NCBI GenBank assembly: GCA_026003335.1
Contig: BPHB01000002.1
Coordinates: forward strand, 682,001 to 746,000
Direction: 5' to 3'
Length of the DNA: 64,000 nt
Source: Chitinophagales bacterium
Lineage (GTDB): Bacteria; Bacteroidota; Bacteroidia; Chitinophagales; CAIOSU01
Shown here: piece by piece, positions 53,771 to 63,576 of the stretch
Numbering within the stretch: position 1 is the stretch's first letter
Layout of the letters: each line of letters opens with the position of its first letter
Translations under genes and position numbers: made by a program
The notes under the pieces: model-generated
Database searches by the model: none
Told to the model about the DNA's origin: nothing
Seen by the model: only the letters and a program-made list of their open reading frames with translations

Positions 53771-54688
53771 ATGTCCATAAAAGTACATCAGCTCTCCAAG
53801 GTTTACGGCTCACAGCGCGCAGTTGACAATATCTCCTTTGAGATAGCACGAGGCGAAGTAGTAGGACTTCTCGGGCCCAACGGTGCCGGGAAAACTACCA
53901 CCATGAAAATGATTACTACCTATATACCACAAAACAGTGGTGAAGTCACCGTGTGCGGCTTTGACACGGTGCAGCAGCCTCTGGAGATCAGAAAACGCAT
54001 TGGCTATCTGCCTGAAAACAATCCACTTTACCTGGAAATGTATGTGCAGGAATATCTGCGCTTCGTGGCACGTTGCTACCGGTTGAAAAATTATACAAAG
54101 AGAATAGCCGAGATGATCGAGCTCACCGGCCTTTCGGCCGAATCCGGAAAAAAAATCGGAGCGCTATCCAAAGGGTATCGCCAGCGTGTAGGACTAGCCC
54201 AGGCGCTGCTGCACGACCCTGAAGTGCTCATACTGGATGAACCAACTTCCGGACTTGACCCCAACCAGTTGCTGGAAGTGCGCAACCTGATAAAAACCCT
54301 TGGCAAGGAAAAAACAGTTATCCTTTCCACACATATCATGCAGGAGGTAGAAGCCGTATGCAGCAGGGTAATCATCATTCATAAAGGCAAAATTGTAGCC
54401 GATGATACCACTGAACGTCTGCAGCGCCATTTGACGGACAAGGCAACCGTAAAGGCAGAATTTAAAGAAGACGTGCCTTTGGAACAGCTGAAGAACATCC
54501 AAGGGGTAAGCCGGGTACAACGGGAAACTTCTCATCAATATCTGCTTTATGGTAATGGCAGCAATGACCTGCGCGAACAGGTATTTCGTTTTGCCGTGGA
54601 GAAGGGCTATACCCTCCTGACTCTCTACCAGCCGGAGTCTGATCTCGAAGAGGTATTTAAAAACCTTACATCCGAAACTGCAGCATGA
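53771..54688 (+). CDS. gldA: gliding motility ABC transporter ATP-binding protein GldA
   Basis: A 305-residue ABC ATPase. Walker A GLLGPNGAGKTTTMKM, signature SKGYRQRVGLAQALL, Walker B VLILDEPTSGLDPNQ, His in VILSTHIMQEVEAV. The C-terminal extension (residues ~220-305) is typical of GldA. With GldF and GldG (next two genes) it forms the ABC transporter needed for gliding motility in Flavobacterium. Overlaps gldF by 4 bases. Confidence 0.9.
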   Translation: MSIKVHQLSKVYGSQRAVDNISFEIARGEVVGLLGPNGAGKTTTMKMITTYIPQNSGEVTVCGFDTVQQPLEIRKRIGYLPENNPLYLEMYVQEYLRFVARCYRLKNYTKRIAEMIELTGLSAESGKKIGALSKGYRQRVGLAQALLHDPEVLILDEPTSGLDPNQLLEVRNLIKTLGKEKTVILSTHIMQEVEAVCSRVIIIHKGKIVADDTTERLQRHLTDKATVKAEFKEDVPLEQLKNIQGVSRVQRETSHQYLLYGNGSNDLREQVFRFAVEKGYTLLTLYQPESDLEEVFKNLTSETAA

Positions 54689-55419
54689 TAGCCGTTTACC
54701 TAAAAGAAATCAATGCCTTTTTCAGCTCTCTGACCGGCTATCTGGTCCTATCGGTATTTCTCCTGCTGACCGGTTTATTTGTATGGATATTTCCGGACAC
54801 CAGCGTGCTCAATTACGGATTTGCCACGCTGGAAGGATTGTTCATGACAGCACCCTGGGTGTTTATGTTTCTTATTCCGGCCATTACCATGCGTTCCTTT
54901 TCCGAAGAACTGCAGTCGGGCACTTATGAACTGCTATCCACGCGTCCGCTGACCGAAACAGCCATAATTGCCGGTAAGTACATGGCGGCACTGACGCTTA
55001 TTCTTTTCGCCCTTCTGCCCACGCTGATTTATTTTTTTTCTGTTTACAGGCTCGGCTCTCCTCCCGGTAATATTGACACCGGAGGATCTCTGGGCTCTTA
55101 CCTGGGACTTCTGTTACTGGGGGCGGCCTTTGCAGCAATAGGTATTTTCTCTTCTGCTGTAACACGCAATCAGATTGTTGCTTTTCTGTTGGCCGTTTTT
55201 CTGTGTTTCTTCTTTTTTATGGCATTTGATTTCCTCAGCCGTCTGGATATTTTTTATGCCAAAACCGATGACCTCATTGAAACACTGGGTATTTATGCAC
55301 ATTATAATTCGGTGAGCCGGGGGGTAGTGGACACCCGCGATCTGTTGTATTTCTTTTCTCTGGACATCTTTTTTCTCTGGCTTACTTATCTGGTTTTGCA
55401 AAGCCGCAAATGGACATGA
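54685..55419 (+). CDS. gldF: gliding motility ABC transporter permease GldF
   Basis: A 244-residue permease with six hydrophobic helices (FSSLTGYLVLSVFLLLTGLF, APWVFMFLIPAITMRSFSEE, AALTLILFALLPTLIYFF and on), the ABC-2 type. The segment SFSEELQSGTYELLSTRPLT is the conserved cytoplasmic loop of this permease type. It overlaps gldA and gldG by 4 bases each. Confidence 0.9.
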   Translation: MIAVYLKEINAFFSSLTGYLVLSVFLLLTGLFVWIFPDTSVLNYGFATLEGLFMTAPWVFMFLIPAITMRSFSEELQSGTYELLSTRPLTETAIIAGKYMAALTLILFALLPTLIYFFSVYRLGSPPGNIDTGGSLGSYLGLLLLGAAFAAIGIFSSAVTRNQIVAFLLAVFLCFFFFMAFDFLSRLDIFYAKTDDLIETLGIYAHYNSVSRGVVDTRDLLYFFSLDIFFLWLTYLVLQSRKWT

Positions 55420-57122
55420 AGCTCTCCGCTCCCAAATATCAGGAACTGCTTCGCTTCATTATTGCCATGGCGATACTGGTGCTGATAAATATAATAGGTA
55501 ACCAGTATTATTACCGCTTTGACCTTACCAAAGAGAAACGCTATTCGCTTTCGGCAGCCACCAAAGAGCTGCTCAACAACCTGGACGATGTAGTGTACGT
55601 GAAAATTTATCTGGAAGGCGATTTCCCTGCCGGCTTCAAACGACTGCAGCGTGCCACACGTGACATGTTGGAAGAATTTAAATCTTATGCGCGCGGAAAC
55701 ATCGTTTACGAGTTCATCAACCCTTCAAAAGGAACTGCTGCCGAAAAAGAAGCACTCTATAAGGAACTTATCAACAAAGGATTGCTCCCTACCAACTTAC
55801 GGGTGAAGGGCGATGAACAGCTTTCTGAAAGGATAATCTTTCCGGGGGCACTGTTTTACTATCGCAATAAGGAGCTGCCGGTGCACTTGCTGGAAAACCA
55901 GATTGGCTTCTCTCCTCAGGAAGTGCTCAATCACTCTATTGAATTGCTGGAATACAAGTTTGCCAACAGCATTAAAAAGCTGATTCAGCGCATACCTCCA
56001 ACCGTGCTTTTCAGCCGGGGGCAGGGTGAACTGGCTGGTGCACAAATCGCTGACATCATGCAAACGCTTCGCAATCTGCAGTACGAATGCGACACGATTA
56101 ACCTGAGAGCAAGTCTGCTTCCGCTGCGCACAAAAGTGCTTGTGGTAGCTAAACCCCTGCAGGCTTTTCGTGAGCAGGAGAAATTCAAGATTGACCAGTT
56201 TATCATGAATGGAGGAAGTGTTTTGTGGCTGATTGATCCGGTCATAGCGGAGATGGATAGTCTGCGCGGCAGGTCTGTTTTTCTGGCGCAACAACGCAAC
56301 CTGAACCTGGATGATCAATTTTTCCGCTATGGTTTTCGCGTGAACACCGACCTGCTCATGGACCTGCAGTGTAACCGCATCCCTCTGATTACAGGCAGCC
56401 TGGGAAATGTGCCGCAGACGGAGCTGTTCCCCTGGTATTATTTTCCGCTGGTCACCCCCAGGAATGAGCATGCCATTGTGCGCAATCTGGATGCTATTGA
56501 TCTGCATTTTGCCAGCACGATTGATACGGTAGGCAAAAGCTTTGCTACACACCCGCTGCGGAAGATTGCATTACTGCACTCGTCTCCTTATAGTAAAGCA
56601 CTGCTTGCTCCGGTGAGAATTCATTTTTCCATGCTCAGAGAACCACCCGACCCTTCAGCCTTCATGCAGAAAAATCTCATGCTTGCCCTACTGGTAGAAG
56701 GAAAATTTGAGTCTGTATTTAAAAATCGCCTGCATCCGGATTTTCAAGCAGTGCTGGATAGTCTGAAAAGACCTTTCCGGGATGAAGGAGTTTTTTCAAG
56801 AATGATTATAGTAGGTGATGGCGATGTCATTCGTAATGCAGTCAGCAGCAGCGGAGGCACCTATCCACTGGGCTATTATCCATTTACCGAACAAACTTTT
56901 GCCAATAAAGAATTTATTCTTAACTGTATTGAGTATCTCGCAGATGACAACCGCCTGATAGAAACCCGCAACAAGGAAATTCGCCTGCGACTGCTGGATA
57001 CAACCCGCATAAGAAATGAAAAACTACAATGGCAGTTATTGAATACATTGCTTCCCCTGCTTGTCGTTATGGTGTTCGGATTGTTTTACAACTGGATGAG
57101 AAAAAGAAAATATGCCTCATGA
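55416..57122 (+). CDS. gldG: gliding motility-associated ABC transporter component GldG
   Basis: A 568-residue protein with N- and C-terminal transmembrane helices (ELLRFIIAMAILVLINIIGN; LLNTLLPLLVVMVFGLFYNW) and a large periplasmic domain of the IFT52/GldG type (TKEKRYSLSAATKELLNNLD, VLFSRGQGELAGAQIADIM). The start is taken at the ATG in the ATGA overlap at 55416; an ATG two codons earlier (55410) is possible. It overlaps the DUF4340 gene by 4 bases. Confidence 0.91.
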   Translation: MKLSAPKYQELLRFIIAMAILVLINIIGNQYYYRFDLTKEKRYSLSAATKELLNNLDDVVYVKIYLEGDFPAGFKRLQRATRDMLEEFKSYARGNIVYEFINPSKGTAAEKEALYKELINKGLLPTNLRVKGDEQLSERIIFPGALFYYRNKELPVHLLENQIGFSPQEVLNHSIELLEYKFANSIKKLIQRIPPTVLFSRGQGELAGAQIADIMQTLRNLQYECDTINLRASLLPLRTKVLVVAKPLQAFREQEKFKIDQFIMNGGSVLWLIDPVIAEMDSLRGRSVFLAQQRNLNLDDQFFRYGFRVNTDLLMDLQCNRIPLITGSLGNVPQTELFPWYYFPLVTPRNEHAIVRNLDAIDLHFASTIDTVGKSFATHPLRKIALLHSSPYSKALLAPVRIHFSMLREPPDPSAFMQKNLMLALLVEGKFESVFKNRLHPDFQAVLDSLKRPFRDEGVFSRMIIVGDGDVIRNAVSSSGGTYPLGYYPFTEQTFANKEFILNCIEYLADDNRLIETRNKEIRLRLLDTTRIRNEKLQWQLLNTLLPLLVVMVFGLFYNWMRKRKYAS

Positions 57123-58159
57123 AAAAGACGCTGACTTATCTGGCCGTTCTGCTGGTAATGGCTGCACTGGTAATCTTTATCAACCAGAATAAAAAGCAAC
57201 ATGCGCAGGTTCCGCCTGACCAAGATTTTGCCGTCAAGGATGTATCTATCATAGGGCGTATCAGGCTTACTGACCCCCAGGGCACCACAGCTGACCTGCG
57301 CAGGGCAAACGGTTACTGGACCATTAACGGAAAGTATCGTGTCATGCCTTCCAAGATACAGCTGCTGCTGGAAACTGTACAGAAGATAACCATATCAAAA
57401 TATGTTTCCAACGTGCAGATGCCACACGTGATGAAAGAGCTTTCCGAAAAAGCTACCCGGGTGGAACTGTTTAAAGAAGGAGAGGAAAAACCTTTTAAGG
57501 TTTATTATGTGGGCGGCCATACTGCAGACAGCAAGGGCACTTATATGATCATGGAAATAAAGGGGCAGAAGGCAAATCGTCCCTATGTCATGTACATACC
57601 TGGCATGGAGGGCATCGTAGATGTGCGCTATTTTACCAATGAAGAGGAATGGCGGGATACTCGCATCTTTAGTCATACACTGGACGATATTGATGCAGTG
57701 GCCGTAACCTATCCGGAACAACCGGAAAATTCTTTTCGCATTCAGGTGATGCATGAAGATTCCTTTCAGGTCTTCTCAGGTGCCGGCCAGACAAATCATC
57801 CGGGCACCTTGTATAAAGAAGGAGTAAAACGCTATTTGTCTTCCTTTTCATTTATTCATGCAGAGGCCTTTGTTAACGAGCGTGCCATACGCGATTCGCT
57901 GGTGCATACCCGGCCTTTTGCCATTATTTCCCTGACGGATAAAAGCGGATCAACTCACGAAGTAACGATATATCTTATGCCCCTCAACAAACGCAGCAAG
58001 CTGCAATATGATCAGTTTGGCAATAAGCTGCCTTACGATCTGGATCGGTATTATGCCTTTATCAATCAGGGAAAAGATTTTGTAATCATTCAGGATTTCG
58101 TTTTTGGCAAACTGCTCAGGAAATATCCGGACTTTTTTACCAAACGAAACCCCACATAA
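57119..58159 (+). CDS. DUF4340 protein, likely partner of the GldFG transporter
   Basis: A 346-residue protein starting MKKTLTYLAVLLVMAALVIF, one transmembrane anchor, then a periplasmic region with two or three DUF4340-type repeats (FAVKDVSIIGRIRLTDPQGT and LRRANGYWTINGKYRVMPSK; later IDAVAVTYPEQPENSFRIQ). The start at 57119 overlaps the gldG stop by 4 bases; an in-frame ATG at 57029 inside gldG is not needed. DUF4340 proteins follow GldG-like genes in many genomes, so it is likely part of the same complex. Function otherwise unknown. Confidence 0.85.
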   Translation: MKKTLTYLAVLLVMAALVIFINQNKKQHAQVPPDQDFAVKDVSIIGRIRLTDPQGTTADLRRANGYWTINGKYRVMPSKIQLLLETVQKITISKYVSNVQMPHVMKELSEKATRVELFKEGEEKPFKVYYVGGHTADSKGTYMIMEIKGQKANRPYVMYIPGMEGIVDVRYFTNEEEWRDTRIFSHTLDDIDAVAVTYPEQPENSFRIQVMHEDSFQVFSGAGQTNHPGTLYKEGVKRYLSSFSFIHAEAFVNERAIRDSLVHTRPFAIISLTDKSGSTHEVTIYLMPLNKRSKLQYDQFGNKLPYDLDRYYAFINQGKDFVIIQDFVFGKLLRKYPDFFTKRNPT

Positions 58160-58352
58160 ACAAAACACACCAAGAAAACCGGAAAGGTCAACCCTCCTGG
58201 GGTCAAATAAGGGCCAGACGTCCAACATGCTTCCGTTCAGAGTAGTTGCTGTTGTTGTGAGCAGTTTTTGCCTATGGGTCACAAAAGTGCACGACCGGTC
58301 CTTTTTATGACCTGGCGAGACAGCTGGTTGCCCCACGCTTCATCTATCGGTT

Positions 58353-60149
58353 TTAATCTTCGATAACCAGCTTCAATACCTGCCGGTACGGCAAATGTGT
58401 AATCTCAATCAGGTAAAAGCCTCCCGGCAAGGGCCGATTATTCCATTCCCATTGCATTCCCTGTATTTGCTCCTGTATTATAGCCCGACCCATGAGATCA
58501 TATATTTTAACAGAGTATGTATCCATCTCAGCCATCTTAATTGTAAAGCGCTCCCGGACTGGATTGGGATAAACTATAGCACGACCTGTTTCAGCCTTCA
58601 CCGGCAGGGCCGTTGGAGATTCAATAACACTTACTACTGTGTTGGTACGTATAGGAGGATTGTAATCAAAATAAATGTCTGCGAAATTGGATATGGCAGT
58701 AAGCGGTGCAAGGTCAGGTTGCTGCGCTATACGGAAAGTCACATGCCCGTGGCTTTCGGGTTCGCTGCTGACTGAATCAGGTAGCCAGATGTCATTAAAC
58801 AGGAACACCACTACATTGCCCGACTGCTGCACTTTCATAGGATGGCTGTGACTCAGAATAGTAATGCTGGCTAAGTTCAGATTAGCATCCAGGGTATCCA
58901 CTATCCGGACATCTTTTGCCGGGAAATTACCCGTATTCTGGAAACGAATCGTATAGATGACGTCCTGATTAGGTTGAATAATGCCCTGCACGCTGCGTCC
59001 ATTGCTCTGCCCATTTTTATCGTTGGGATCGTAGGAAGTAACCACCTGGGCACATACAGTATCCGCATTATTGGCAGGATTGATATCTCCCGAATCAGGA
59101 GTAACGGTAACCCTAAAACACACTGTATCATTTAAGGTTGTCTGCAGTGGGTCAGCTTTTGCATAAATATAACCACTCACTATACCAACAGGAGTTACAT
59201 GAACACCCGGAATACTCACCGTGTTGCCGGATATTACAGGGCTGATAAGTTGTGGAGTGAATGATCCATTGTTAAAATAAATAACGGCCGAATCTGTAGT
59301 GGATGGAATAATTCTGTTGTCCAAATAAAAAGTTACCGTAGCATTGTTGTAAGAGGTGCAGCTGTTGTTTTTAACTGAAAAATACAGCCCTCTGTAAACC
59401 GTTTGCGCAAGAAGTGTTGAGGAACTGTTTATTTGTGCATCATACCCCGGAGGGCAGGAAAAGATAAAATGATTATTGGAGTCCGGAGCAAGAAGACCAT
59501 TGCCTGCCAGGGTGGTGTTGCAGGCTGGTTGTAACACACTCTGGAGATTAACTGTAGATAAAAATACATCGTAAGAGGGAGGAACCCAAAGGGTATAGTT
59601 ACCAAGCGCATCTGTATAAGCAAATCCTGCGGGCTGGTTGTTTTTGACAGCAAAAGCCATCAGATTAGGCAGCGGTATATCTCCGGGTGTAAAGGTGCAA
59701 CTGCTATCTTCATCTAAATACGCTTTGCCGGTAATGCTGGTACAACTATCAGTCACAATAACATAATTGACATAGTCCATCGCAAGCGAATCCTGGATAC
59801 CCGGGTGTATAGTGCCCCATGCCCTGAATTCTAAAATGGTATCACCGCAGGCAGAACTGAAAACCCTATAATAAGGATACTAAATACCTGCCGTTTGATA
59901 GAAATGGGAAATGACCAGAACCTGTAGCGGTTGTGAGATCGTATCACTGGTATTATCACCCCAGAAAATGATCATGCTGTCAACTACTGTTCCGGAAGTA
60001 TAAATCTGAATCTGGAAAGTATCTTGATTGCAGACATAAGGAAAAGTTGTGTTACGTGAATTGCTTTCCACCCAGCAGGCAAATTGTCCTTGCAGAGGAT
60101 GAAAAGATGCTGCAAACAGGAGCGAAAGGACGATGCTTCTGTAATTCAA
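58353..60149 (-). pseudogene. secreted T9SS type A cargo gene interrupted by an in-frame amber codon
   Basis: Read from the ATG at 60149 the frame codes for a signal peptide (MNYRSIVLSLLFAASFHPLQ), a beta-rich domain up to SHFYQTAGI, then TAG at 59882-59880, and goes on in the same frame for 33 open codons (YPYYRVFSSACGDTILEF and on) before joining the open frame from 59780 to 58353. That second part has a conserved DUF11-like repeat (TIRFQNTGNFPAKDVRIVDT, ISNFADIYFDYNPPIRTNTV) and a T9SS tail (VYPNPVRERFTIKMAEM). One changed base (TAT or TAC to TAG) would restore a ~597-residue protein. Real inactivation and sequence error are both possible. Confidence 0.8.
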
Positions 60150-60484
60150 ATGAAGTCAGTTTTTATCAATTTCAAAATTCAGCAATACTACCGAAACTCC
60201 TTCCCATGCCACACAAGTTTTGCTCCCTAAATGCCTGGTTTACCTCCTTAAACCAATAGCGCAGGTAGCATAGCAAACCCGCTTTTTCCGTCCTCCTGAA
60301 ATTTAATAATTTTAGCGAACACAAGGCGGAAAGCATATACAGAAAACTCGGCCTGTAGCTCATGTATGAATTGTTAGATACAAACACAGGAGGCCGCTGA
60401 GCCCGGTAACTGCACAGCCTGCGCAAAAGCCTGAATTCGGAAAGAGGAATCAATTCTTTATATTTACCCGCAAAACAGGCAGCT
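60150..60484. other. 335-base non-coding gap before dnaN
   Basis: No convincing gene. It holds the promoter region of dnaN: TATATTTA at 60459-60466 is one base off the TAnnTTTG element, 18 bases from the dnaN ATG. An imperfect inverted repeat (CGGCC-TGT at 60349-60356 with ACA-GGA-GGCCG at 60386-60396) could fold into a hairpin. The minus-strand frame from 60654 to 60172 that overlaps it and dnaN has no support. Confidence 0.4.
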
Positions 60485-61609
60485 ATGAAGTTTGTTGTAT
60501 CCTCAGGTGCTTTGTTAAACCACGTGCAGCTTATCAACGGAGTGATAACATCCAATCCGAGTCCGGTGGTGCCTATACTGGAATTTTTTCTCTTTGATGT
60601 AAAAGACTCTACACTGACCCTATACGCTACTAACCTAGAAACCAGTATGATCACCTCACTTCAAATTGAATCTAAAGCAAAAGGAAGAGTAGCCGTGCCC
60701 GCGAAAATATTATTGGAAACCCTGAAAAACTTAGGTGAACAGCCGCTGACCTTCAACATACAAGAGCAGACCAATACAATAGAAATCACCTCAGACTATG
60801 GCAAATACCGGCTGGCGGGTGAACAAGGAGACGATTTCCCCAGAATTCCCGAAGCCGATAGCAAGGCAACGGCCAACATACCGTCCAATATGTTAGCTAA
60901 AGCCATATCCAAAACCATATTTGCCGTGGGCAACGATGAACTGCGCCCTGCTATGACGGGTGTATTTTTTCAGCTGGATAAAAAGGAAGCCACGTTTGTG
61001 GGTACTGATGCCCATAAGCTTGTGCGCTACAAGCGCACTGATATTTCCGGTGAAAAGGCTGTCTCTTTCATTGTGCCCAAAAAGTCTCTTCAGCAGTTAA
61101 GGTCTATTTTGCCCTCAGGGTCTGAAAACGTATCCATCACTTACACCAACTCCAATGCTTTTTTCACCTTTGGCACCACCACTCTGATATGCCGGCTTAT
61201 TGAGCAAAAATATCCTGACTATAATGCTGTTATTCCACGAGACAACAGCAGCACGCTGACCATCAATCGGCTTTCTTTTCTTAGTTCCCTGAAGCGGGTT
61301 ATTATCTTTTCCAATAAAACTACTACCCAGATTGTGCTGAAAATGGCGGGCAGTGAGCTGACAGTTTCAGCACAAGACTTGGATTTCTCCAGTGAAGCCA
61401 GCGAAAAACTGATTTGCTCCTATGAGGGCCCTGATCTGGAAATCGGGTTCAACGGCAAGTTTCTAATTGAAATGATCAGCGCTCTGGAAAGTGATGAAGT
61501 GATCTTTAAACTATCCGGACCCTCACGGGCAGGAGTGCTGCTGCCGGCTGAAAAAGAAGATGCCGAAGACCTTCTGATGCTGGTGATGCCGGTGATGCTG
61601 GTTACCTGA
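60485..61609 (+). CDS. dnaN: DNA polymerase III sliding clamp (beta subunit)
   Basis: A 374-residue clamp, normal length (about 370). Starts MKFVVSSGALLNHVQLINGV. It shows the three-domain clamp layout, with phrases such as GRVAVPAKILLETLKNLGEQ, LAGEQGDDFPRIPEADS, GVFFQLDKKEATFVGTDAHK (domain 2) and VIPRDNSSTLTINRLSFLSS, and ends LLMLVMPVMLVT, the conserved C-terminal MPM pocket region. dnaA is not in this window; standing alone is common in Bacteroidota. Confidence 0.96.
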   Translation: MKFVVSSGALLNHVQLINGVITSNPSPVVPILEFFLFDVKDSTLTLYATNLETSMITSLQIESKAKGRVAVPAKILLETLKNLGEQPLTFNIQEQTNTIEITSDYGKYRLAGEQGDDFPRIPEADSKATANIPSNMLAKAISKTIFAVGNDELRPAMTGVFFQLDKKEATFVGTDAHKLVRYKRTDISGEKAVSFIVPKKSLQQLRSILPSGSENVSITYTNSNAFFTFGTTTLICRLIEQKYPDYNAVIPRDNSSTLTINRLSFLSSLKRVIIFSNKTTTQIVLKMAGSELTVSAQDLDFSSEASEKLICSYEGPDLEIGFNGKFLIEMISALESDEVIFKLSGPSRAGVLLPAEKEDAEDLLMLVMPVMLVT

Positions 61610-61710
61610 AAACACCCTGAAGCTAATCCAATAAGGCAATATTCTTTCACTCCGCACCTACCTTACAGGAATTTATTCTAACTTTTCAGCCTAAAAAATT
61701 TTTGTTGCCT

Positions 61711-63561
61711 ATGATACATTTGATACACAGGTTAACCGCGTGTGCGGCAATACTGGGCTGCTGTTTTTGCTATGCGCAGGGACCTATCGTTATTGTCTCC
61801 TCTGACATGCCGGTTCCAGGAGAGGTTTTCTATTCTCACCGCGACACTACGCTCAGCAGCTTCAGCATCGGACCATCAGGCCCCAACAGAACGTGGGATT
61901 TCAGCATGCTTTCTCCTGATGCTACCGACACCTCTTACGCTGCAGCGCCTTCATCCACGCCTTATGCTTCGGACTTTCCCAACTCCAATCTTGCCCTAAC
62001 CCCTGATTTTACTTTTTATCTGTATTATCGCAATACCCCCACCGCACTGAAAGTGGAAGGCTTTGCCAACAATGACCCCAATCTGGGAATTGTTACGGTT
62101 AACTTTAATCCCATACCTGATCAGTACCGCTTTCCCACAACATACCCGGGCAACTTCTCCGGCTCCAGTGGCTTTCAGGAATCCAAGCCTTTCAACCAGC
62201 TTCCCCCAAGCATTCAGCAGCAGATAAACTCTGCCATCAGTAGCATACCAGGCGTAAGCGTCTCTAAGGTGCGCGTGACCTTTACTTCCACGTATACCGA
62301 TACTATTGACGCGTGGGGGCTGGTAACCACACCGCTGGGCACTTACAAATCCCTACGCAGAAAACGTGTAGAAAATTCCAACACCAAGATTGAAGTGGAG
62401 CTGGATCCTATCATAGGATCCAATTTCTGGCAGGAAATATCCAACACCAGCTCTACCACCACTGATCACTCCTGGCTGGCCAAAAACACCAAGCTTCCAT
62501 TGATTCTCCTGGGGTATGATTCTTTGAGAAATATTGTTTCGGCCTCCTATTCAAACATCCCTCCCCTGCCTGTTGCTTCGTTTAGCTGGAGCAACCCTTC
62601 CGGGGGCCTCGTAGCCTTTACCGACAATTCCCTTAACACCCCTTCCTCCTTTCTGTGGGATTTTGGTGACGGCACCACCTCCTCCCAGCAGCATCCCAAT
62701 CATACCTACACATCCAACGGCAGGTATTACGTTTGCCTTACTGCAACCAATGCCCAGGGTAGTGATACCTATTGTGATTCCGTTGAAGTTACCCGCATAG
62801 GTTCGGGAAACAATCCGCCCATCGCTGTAGATGACTCCGTGCAGATTGTCTATCCTGACAGTGGCATGATTGCCGTGCTGAACAACGATATAGACCCTGA
62901 CGGAGACAGCCTCACTGTCGTACTGGTATTTCCGGCAGCCAACGGCACTACCACAAAGCTTCCGGGTGGTGTAGTGCAATATAAAGCCAATGCCGGATTC
63001 AGGGGTTTTGACAGTTTTCAATATATCGTTGAAGACAATGGCACACCCACGCTGCGCGATACGGCTACGGTGGTAGTGCACGTGGTGGGACCTCCTTTTG
63101 CAGACTTTAGCTATGCCATAAGCGGTATGACAGTTACCTATACCAGCCTGTCATCCGGTGCTGACAGTGTAGCATGGAATTTGGGTGATGGTACCACAGC
63201 GAGTGGCAATATTGTGGTGCACACCTATGCCACCAAGTCTGTGTACACGGTGTGTCTGACAGCATTCAACGGTTATGGCTCTGATGCCAATTGCAAAAAT
63301 GTAGACCTCAATGCCGTAGGAATCAGCTCTATTAACCCCGCTTCGGTAAGTGTGTTTCCCAATCCGGCACATACCCTGCTGCGCATAGAGACTGATTTTC
63401 CCCTTCACAGTGTAGAGATACTGGAATGCACCGGCAAGCGGGTGCTTTCTGCAGTATACACGCACCTGATGCATATAGCCGGCCTACCTGCAGGTTTTTA
63501 TCTGCTCCGTGCTACCGGTATGCACGGAGAGGTTGCCTATGTGCGCCTCATTAAGAAATGA
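61711..63561 (+). CDS. secreted PKD/cadherin-like protein with T9SS type A sorting domain
   Basis: A 616-residue protein started at the ATG at 61711 (an in-frame TTG at 61702 is spare). Signal peptide MIHLIHRLTACAAILGCCFC. Residues ~20-280 are an unassigned beta-rich domain. PKD domain 1 has FLWDFGDGTTSSQQHPNHTY. A cadherin-like domain follows (AVLNNDIDPDGDSLTVVLVF, FRGFDSFQYIVEDNGTPTLR). PKD domain 2 has VAWNLGDGTTASGNIVVHTY. The C-terminus (VFPNPAHTLLRIETDFPLHS, LPAGFYLLRATGMHGEVAYV) is a T9SS sorting domain. It likely acts in adhesion or carries another unknown activity. Confidence 0.85.
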   Translation: MIHLIHRLTACAAILGCCFCYAQGPIVIVSSDMPVPGEVFYSHRDTTLSSFSIGPSGPNRTWDFSMLSPDATDTSYAAAPSSTPYASDFPNSNLALTPDFTFYLYYRNTPTALKVEGFANNDPNLGIVTVNFNPIPDQYRFPTTYPGNFSGSSGFQESKPFNQLPPSIQQQINSAISSIPGVSVSKVRVTFTSTYTDTIDAWGLVTTPLGTYKSLRRKRVENSNTKIEVELDPIIGSNFWQEISNTSSTTTDHSWLAKNTKLPLILLGYDSLRNIVSASYSNIPPLPVASFSWSNPSGGLVAFTDNSLNTPSSFLWDFGDGTTSSQQHPNHTYTSNGRYYVCLTATNAQGSDTYCDSVEVTRIGSGNNPPIAVDDSVQIVYPDSGMIAVLNNDIDPDGDSLTVVLVFPAANGTTTKLPGGVVQYKANAGFRGFDSFQYIVEDNGTPTLRDTATVVVHVVGPPFADFSYAISGMTVTYTSLSSGADSVAWNLGDGTTASGNIVVHTYATKSVYTVCLTAFNGYGSDANCKNVDLNAVGISSINPASVSVFPNPAHTLLRIETDFPLHSVEILECTGKRVLSAVYTHLMHIAGLPAGFYLLRATGMHGEVAYVRLIKK

Positions 63562-63576
63562 CCTTTACAAAGGTTT

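Noticed and set aside
60172-60654. 160-residue minus-strand frame upstream of dnaN
   Set aside because: It overlaps the start of dnaN, has no recognisable motif and gives an unlikely composition.
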